This document shows, piece after piece, positions 59,119 through 64,000 of a stretch of 64,000 nucleotides of DNA. The stretch spans positions 286,001 through 350,000 of the forward strand of contig JAKOGI010000442.1 in assembly GCA_029747015.1 (NCBI GenBank), written 5' to 3'. The translations under genes and the position numbers were made by a program. Origin of the DNA: Carnegiea gigantea (taxonomy: Eukaryota > Streptophyta > Magnoliopsida > Caryophyllales > Cactaceae). Below the pieces are notes generated by a model. The model had not been told where the DNA came from, did no database searches, and saw only the letters and a list, made by a program, of their open reading frames with translations. The first letter of the stretch is position 1; each line of letters starts with the position of its first letter.

Positions 59119-59835
59119 TCACTTGATAGAACGAAATCAAACCAATCATGAAATAAGCACAATTTTATAGATTAAAATATGATCCAACTACACTTTCATA
59201 AGCCATTAAATCCCTAGACAAAATAAACTACTCACATATGATTAAAGATTCAATAACTAACCAACAGTTTGGCGAAATCTGAGAGGAAGTAGCTTGACTG
59301 AGATATCCTTTCAACCAAGGGCTTCAAACTACCTCAAAATCAAACACACACACTCAAGATTTCTCACTAAAATAATAATCAAACTAAGAATCTAAAAAGT
59401 ACAAAATTTGAGAAAGAAAATGGATCATGCTATACTAGCCCTTTCTCCATTGCTGCTGAGCAACACCTTTTTATAAACAAGTTTGGATCATTTCAGCTAC
59501 ATAGCCGAAGGAAGACGAAGAGGCAGTAGTTTTACATCTCACCATGGTCTGTGGTAGGTACTACAGTCCGACCGTGGTCTTGGTTGCAACCGATTTTCTG
59601 CTCTTTTCTTGCTCCACGAGCATAGCATTACATGAGTGTCCATGGGGCAGGCCAAAATACATCCAATAAGGGTCAAATGCTGGGTAAAAAGGCTTAAAAT
59701 CTGGGAAAACACATCAAACAACCATACTCAAGCATAAATCAAGAATAGGAGTGTAGATTATGACTTAAAGTACATAATTCTGCTAAAAATGTGGCAAAAT
59801 AGCCCTAAAATTATGTGTACATTAAGCACTTATCA
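59119..59835 (-). mobile_element. Middle solo LTR (Athila-like family), right part
   Basis: Continues the LTR begun at 52220 and ends GCACTTATCA. Its last 100 bases (AATAGGAGTGTAGATTATGA onward) parallel those of 47916-49159. The direct flank CCTAG (59836-59840) equals 52215-52219. Confidence 0.87.
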
Positions 59836-61793
59836 CCTAGCCTAATGAGTTTATTTTTCCATTGTTTTTCCCTTAAAAATCTTTGAAATTGGCTATGGAA
59901 TTTGATAGTTACACTCTCTTATGATGTCTTTTTCAGATTTGAACTCTTGGTGGGAGAACTAAAACACCCTAAGATTTTTCCTTTCTCTATTCTTCATTTC
60001 AAGGTAAATATTCATTTCTCCTCTTATAACTTAGATAGTTTGGTTGTTTTAACAATTAGGGATAATGTTATTGTTGGGTAAAAGGGGTTGTATGCATGGT
60101 TTGGGGAGGTTTGGGCTGACTTGTGGATGACAGGGAGGTTAAAAGTTGAGTTATTGTCACTGTTGGTATGCCCAGAAAATTGTATGAATTCGTGAACTTA
60201 CTAGCAATAATAGGGATCCCTAAAAATTATGGACAAATTTATGACGGGTAGCTATACAAGTCCTCTAACTAAGGAATTTTGAATTTCATGAACCAGAGTT
60301 AAAACAGACAACTTAGGCCAAAATACCAGGACCGCGCAAAACTGTAGCTCGGATAGTTTAAGGATTTGTCAACACTCGAACTAGCTAGACTCACATTCTA
60401 TTAATGATCACAAAAGGAAAGTTGTACTTCACAGATTGTCCTTTCCGGAATGGATTTATTCTCAAAATTTCGACGTTGGGAGTGAAAGTTATGGTCCCGA
60501 AAAATTGGGGGTGAAATCTGGGGATTATCTAGAAAGCTCACAGTAGGAGTGTGTGTGTGGTTTTTAATATTTATAGCAATCTAAAAAGTTATTTGAGGGC
60601 TGAAATTGGTTGTTGGGTGTAAAAGGGTGCTTAGAAAAATTAATAGGGTATAATGGGCTCGTAGAAGGTCGGGCTAAGATTTAGAGCTAACATAATACTA
60701 TTATAGGAAATTATTTTAGGAAAATTAGCATTTCGAGCTCAAGCTTAGGAGGTGTGTTCTGACAGGTAACAATCCTACCCTAACTCCCCTAAATATCCCT
60801 TGGAAACATGTCTTGTAAGTATGCTTGAAAGGTGTTTGAATGTGTTTTGAGTTGACGTTCGGGGGATCTTTCTCAGGTAAATGTGTGATGAGGTTTTACC
60901 ATGATTTTTACTGAAGTGATTGTTCAACTGGTAATTACATGAGTTTATCTTGAATGTTTTTGTTGCGAAAATAATGATGAAATGTTTCTGGATTAGAATG
61001 GGTCGGGTTGAGCTATATTCTGGTTCAAGATCAATGTTAATGGTGAATGTATAAGAACTGAATAAATGGGCGAGACTAAGTAGTTATGCTCATGTTTCGT
61101 TTAAAGGCCTTTAGCCTTTCCCAGGTAAAAGTACATGCATGTTAGCGGCCATGTACCACCTTGTGAATGGATGTAGGCCAGGTTATCGGCAACCGTCCAA
61201 GTTAACGGTAAGCTAGGATATGGTTAAGCAGCTGCGTTAAACCCAAATGTAGACTATGAGACCTAGTGAGGTCGCTCGCGCCCCATTTATCCTGAAACTA
61301 AATAAGTGGGACTTAGGTTGTCATATGTTTCATGTTGAGAATGCATAAGTATGTTAAACTGGTCGCGTTTTTTCCCCCCACCCCTAAAAGGGTTTGAAAT
61401 GAATTTGTGTACATGTTTTAATAGTTAGGGGCGGTTGTTATTGAGTTTATCTCACTGTCACAAATGTTTTATTTTCAGGTGAAGTGCATGAGTATGAAGA
61501 TGGGAACACTATTTAGAGCAAGGCCTCGTCACATAAGATTTGGTTGCAATGAATTAATTTCAGATTAAACTTGTTTTAGAGATTATTGTTCGGATTGGAA
61601 ACTAATGTAGTTGTCACCAAGATTTGAACTTGTGCTTTAATTTGAGAATAAACTACACATTAATGTGTTTGGTTGATGCTCAGCCTAATATTTCCAAAAA
61701 TAAAATACGGCGATAACACTCCATTTAGGTTTTTCACTGCCACGTAGGTTAATATTAGTAAATAAAAAGGGATTAGAAAATTGGGTTGTTACA
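59836..61793 (+). mobile_element. Outer solo LTR (gypsy), right part
   Basis: Non-coding DNA ending GGGTTGTTACA, complementary in form to the TGTGAAACC start at 51997. It is followed by TCTCC, the exact copy of 51992-51996. With the left part the LTR is about 2.2 kb. Blocks such as GCGGCCATGTACCACC (61145-61160) and GGTTATCGGCAACCGTCC suggest a conserved LTR core, but I have no second copy to compare. Confidence 0.8.
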
Positions 61794-62389
61794 TCTCCTT
61801 TGACTAATGAGGATCAAAAGTTGATGGACATTTTAATTGAACTAAGTTGCAAGGAGCTATAAAATTAGAGAGGAGTGAGGTCAAGGTAAAGTTAAAAAAA
61901 GCAGCTAAGACGGAAGGATGGAGACGCAAATCAAAACCCATTACAATGAATTTTCCAAGAGGTTGATAGCTTAATAGACCCTTATAAGCATGATAGGTGT
62001 TCATATAGATACTAAAATGGGGTGCCAATTGTATGGACATATTATTAGGAAGAGTTCAATATGGTAAATTCTGAAACCATACAAATTTTGATTTCAATCA
62101 ACATGACATGTATTTGTACTAACATATAAGTGAAAGCTTACTATGTGTCTTATAGGTGTGCAGAATAATACAAGCTATACATCATTCTGTAAGGGGCCAC
62201 CTGCAAATTTAGAGCAGTTGTGAGCATCTTATGGTGGTAGGCATGCAACTAGTAATTGGTACATAAGAACACATAGGTGAAAATGATGACAACTGTCAGG
62301 ATGGTAATGATCATAATGTGTAATGCTATAGACAGGGGGAAAGTCAGTCTCCTCCCAGAAATGCATAACCTACTCTCATAAGCGAAGAA
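61794..62389. other. Spacer, probably part of a DNA transposon
   Basis: No motif seen. The minus-strand frame 62040-61804 (78 codons) has no similarity I recognise. The text leads into the Myb/SANT-like frame. Confidence 0.45.
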
Positions 62390-62715
62390 GTGAGGTTAAG
62401 AGTTCAATGTACGATAAAAGGCAAGAACTTTTTCAGTGAGAAATTCAAGATGATGAAGTTGGAAATTCAAGATGACGAAATAGAAAAAGCACTTTTGATT
62501 GCTTGCATGAAGGAGGAGCTAAGCAAAAACCTTCTATATGTAAGAAGGTTGTTGATAAACTTAAGGAGATACCCAATGTATTCGATAAGGGAACCAGCTT
62601 CCTATTTGAAGCAATGGAGATGATTAAAAAAGCCGATGACATGGATTACTTTTCAGCAATGGATGACAAGCTTGCAATGAAGTACTTAAATAGAAGATTG
62701 TGTGGATTGTAAAAA
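62390..62715 (+). pseudogene. Myb/SANT-like protein C-terminal fragment (PIF/Harbinger ORF1 type)
   Basis: Two overlapping frames (62390-62623 and 62503-62712), the second reading VVDKLKEIPNVFDKGTSFLF, FEAMEMIKKADDMDYFSAMD and KLAMKYLNRRLCG. A short helical segment of the kind EIP...A..LI...FxxM....kl.wL.r is found at the C-terminus of plant Myb/SANT-like proteins, including those that partner PIF/Harbinger transposases and direct them to DNA. The DNA-binding domain itself is not visible upstream. The assignment is helped by the transposase-like fragment 360 bases downstream. Confidence 0.45.
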
Positions 62716-62796
62716 TTTTTAAGCAAGTTCAAATATAAGGTAGGCATGACGTTGCATTAGGTTCCATTATTTGGCTTGGATTATATTTATGTTAGT

Positions 62797-62969
62797 TACG
62801 TTTTATGGACATGTTATCACATTTGTTTGGATAAATTTGATGTTATGACTTTACGTTTTATGGGCGTATCATCATGTTCGTTTGGACAAATTTAGTGTTG
62901 TTATGACTATATGTTTTAATGGAATGTTATCATACCTACTTGGACAAATATGGTGTTGTTATGACTTAT
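62797..62969. repeat. Minisatellite, three units of 55-60 bp
   Basis: Units begin near 62797, 62852 and 62910, with the pattern TACGTTTTATGG...ATCA...TTTGGA(T/C)AAAT...GTTATGACT. They are imperfect copies in direct orientation between the two transposon-like gene remnants. Confidence 0.88.
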
Positions 62970-63073
62970 CTATATGCTTATGTCTATCTCTATGATTGTT
63001 GATATTGAGCACCAGTTTCTGCACATTACATTTCACAGTTTTCATCCCATCATGCCTCATGTTATAATGTAGG

Positions 63074-63358
63074 ATGGATGACGAAGAACATGGAATTTGC
63101 ATTCTTGTCTTGCATAGAATAAAATATATCCTATTAAAGCAACATCAAATTCGAGTTCCTAGATTGCCATTGGCAATAGGTGACGAAAATGGAGCAAAAT
63201 TCATATAGAGATTGTCACATGGCAACAACCCTAATATATGGCCACACGTTTTGGGTCTCAAAATAGATGCTTTCATACATGTTGTTCATATAATAGTAGA
63301 TCAAGCTTTCTAAAAGAAGGACATTTTATAATTAAAGTAGCAAAACAAGTTAGGATAT
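63074..63358 (+). pseudogene. PIF/Harbinger transposase N-terminal fragment
   Basis: An ATG at 63074 opens MDDEEHGICILVLHRIKYIL. After a TAG (63206-63208) the same phase continues HGNNPNIWPHVLGLKIDAFI, then VVHIIVDQAF, and with a frame change FLKEGHFIIKVAKQVRICL. This order (acidic start, hydrophobic helix, GNP-type motif with a DAF helix, then a worn V-x-x-QV-x-x-FL block) fits the N-terminal region of plant PIF/Harbinger transposases. The DDE catalytic domain is missing, because the frame runs into GC-richer repeat DNA at about 63360. The call is from pattern memory and needs a search. Confidence 0.5.
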
Positions 63359-63361
63359 GTT

Positions 63362-63538
63362 TAGGGATGAGTGGGATGGCGTGCCCGGTCCAACTTTTAG
63401 GATCCGAAACCAGACCCGGTTGGAACCATGCCCTAAAACTTGGAACCGATGCCATACCCTATTGGAACTGGCTTCGAGAATTTGGACCCGGTTCCAAACC
63501 TGGTCAGGACCGAGTCCGATTCTGGGTACCCTGTCCTA
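63362..63538. repeat. GGAACC/GGTTCC-rich segment, possibly a hAT-type terminal fragment
   Basis: A compositional island, clearly GC-richer than its surroundings. It starts TAGGGATGAGTGGG, ends GGGTACCCTGTCCTA, and is studded with GGTTGGAACC, TTGGAACCG and GGTTCCAAACC. Plant hAT elements and their MITEs often have such subterminal GGTTCC/CCGGTT motifs and TAGGG ends. I found no 8-bp target duplication, so this is tentative. Confidence 0.35.
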
Positions 63539-64000
63539 AATAATATTTTTTAGTTTTTTTCCCATTTCCCCTAAGAAAATAGGCGGAGGGAGGGATTTAA
63601 GAAGTTGAGAACTTATATCTAGAGCTAAATTCCCTATAAACTGAATTATAAGGCTAAATCAAATATAAAATAAGCAGTAAAAAAAGATTTATTTAATTCA
63701 AAATAAACTCAGAGAATTGGAGACAATGTTAATCAGAAACCCACAAATCAAGATTACAAAATGAACGAGAAACCTAAAAAGTAATAACTTCACTTGAAAT
63801 AGAGAGAGAAAGAGAGAACACTATCACAATAATATAAAACAATACATAGTAAGCAACAAGACTCATAAAGAAAAGAATCAAAACTTGAAACAAGAAATCT
63901 ATGGCGGTCAAGATACATAAAAGTAAGCCAAGGATAAATTGAACGTAAAAACGATAAATGGTTAAATTGGAGTAGTTGAGAGGTGGGTCTCGGTACAAAA
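63539..64000. other. AT-rich end of the window, nothing recognised
   Basis: No coding similarity. GAGAGAGAAAGAGAGA (about 63801-63816) is a short purine repeat. The minus-strand frame 63998-63774 is hydrophobic and low-complexity. Confidence 0.5.

Noticed and set aside
63354..63546. 8-bp target duplication around the GGAACC-rich segment
   Set aside because: GATATGTT on the left and AATAATAT on the right do not match, so the segment cannot be called a complete hAT-type element.
1..64000. An intact host gene, tRNA, rRNA, CRISPR array or bacterial-type operon
   Set aside because: None found on either strand by eye; weak or heavily spliced genes could be missed without a gene finder or transcript data.

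Overview
This is repeat-dense, AT-rich plant nuclear DNA. The organism is a flowering plant, judging by the element families present: Ty3/gypsy Tekay-like and Athila/Tat-like elements, Ty1/copia, a gag-only gypsy derivative and an integrated plant pararetrovirus. The sequence does not let me name a species. I see no intact host protein gene, no tRNA or rRNA gene and no CRISPR array. Nearly all coding similarity is to transposable elements or the viral copy, and almost every frame is broken by stops and frameshifts. This looks like gene-poor chromatin built by insertions into earlier insertions.

Left part (1-9887). A Tekay-like long terminal repeat (LTR), cut by the window edge, is followed by a decayed gypsy-associated reading frame. 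That frame is split by a solo LTR (3512-6828) with a perfect 5-bp target duplication. Next come a decayed gag-type region (7440-9460) and a protease fragment of an Athila/Tat-like gypsy element (9505-9887).

Centre (9888-33555). The protease fragment resumes as reverse transcriptase/integrase remnants at 31583. The 21.7 kb between is one old LTR (9888 to 31582). It is split by an endogenous caulimovirid-like pararetrovirus (about 12.2-30.3 kb), and the virus is itself split by a Tekay-like gypsy element on the minus strand (14295-25834). The virus keeps recognisable coat protein, protease, reverse transcriptase and RNase H regions, a primer site, a TATA box and a polyadenylation signal, but all its frames are broken.

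Right-centre (33556-50637). The 3' half of a gypsy element with its LTR (33556-36776) is followed by a minus-strand Ty1/copia element (38407-50637). The copia element is interrupted between gag and protease by an internally deleted Athila-like gypsy element (41442-49159).

Right part (50638-64000). A solo LTR (51997-61793, target duplication TCTCC) contains a second solo LTR (52220-59835, CCTAG), which contains a gag-only LTR element (52725-59118). The end of the window holds remnants that look like both genes of a PIF/Harbinger DNA transposon, a short tandem repeat and a possible hAT-like fragment. The window's main value is as a layered record of insertion; no clearly novel functional system was found.
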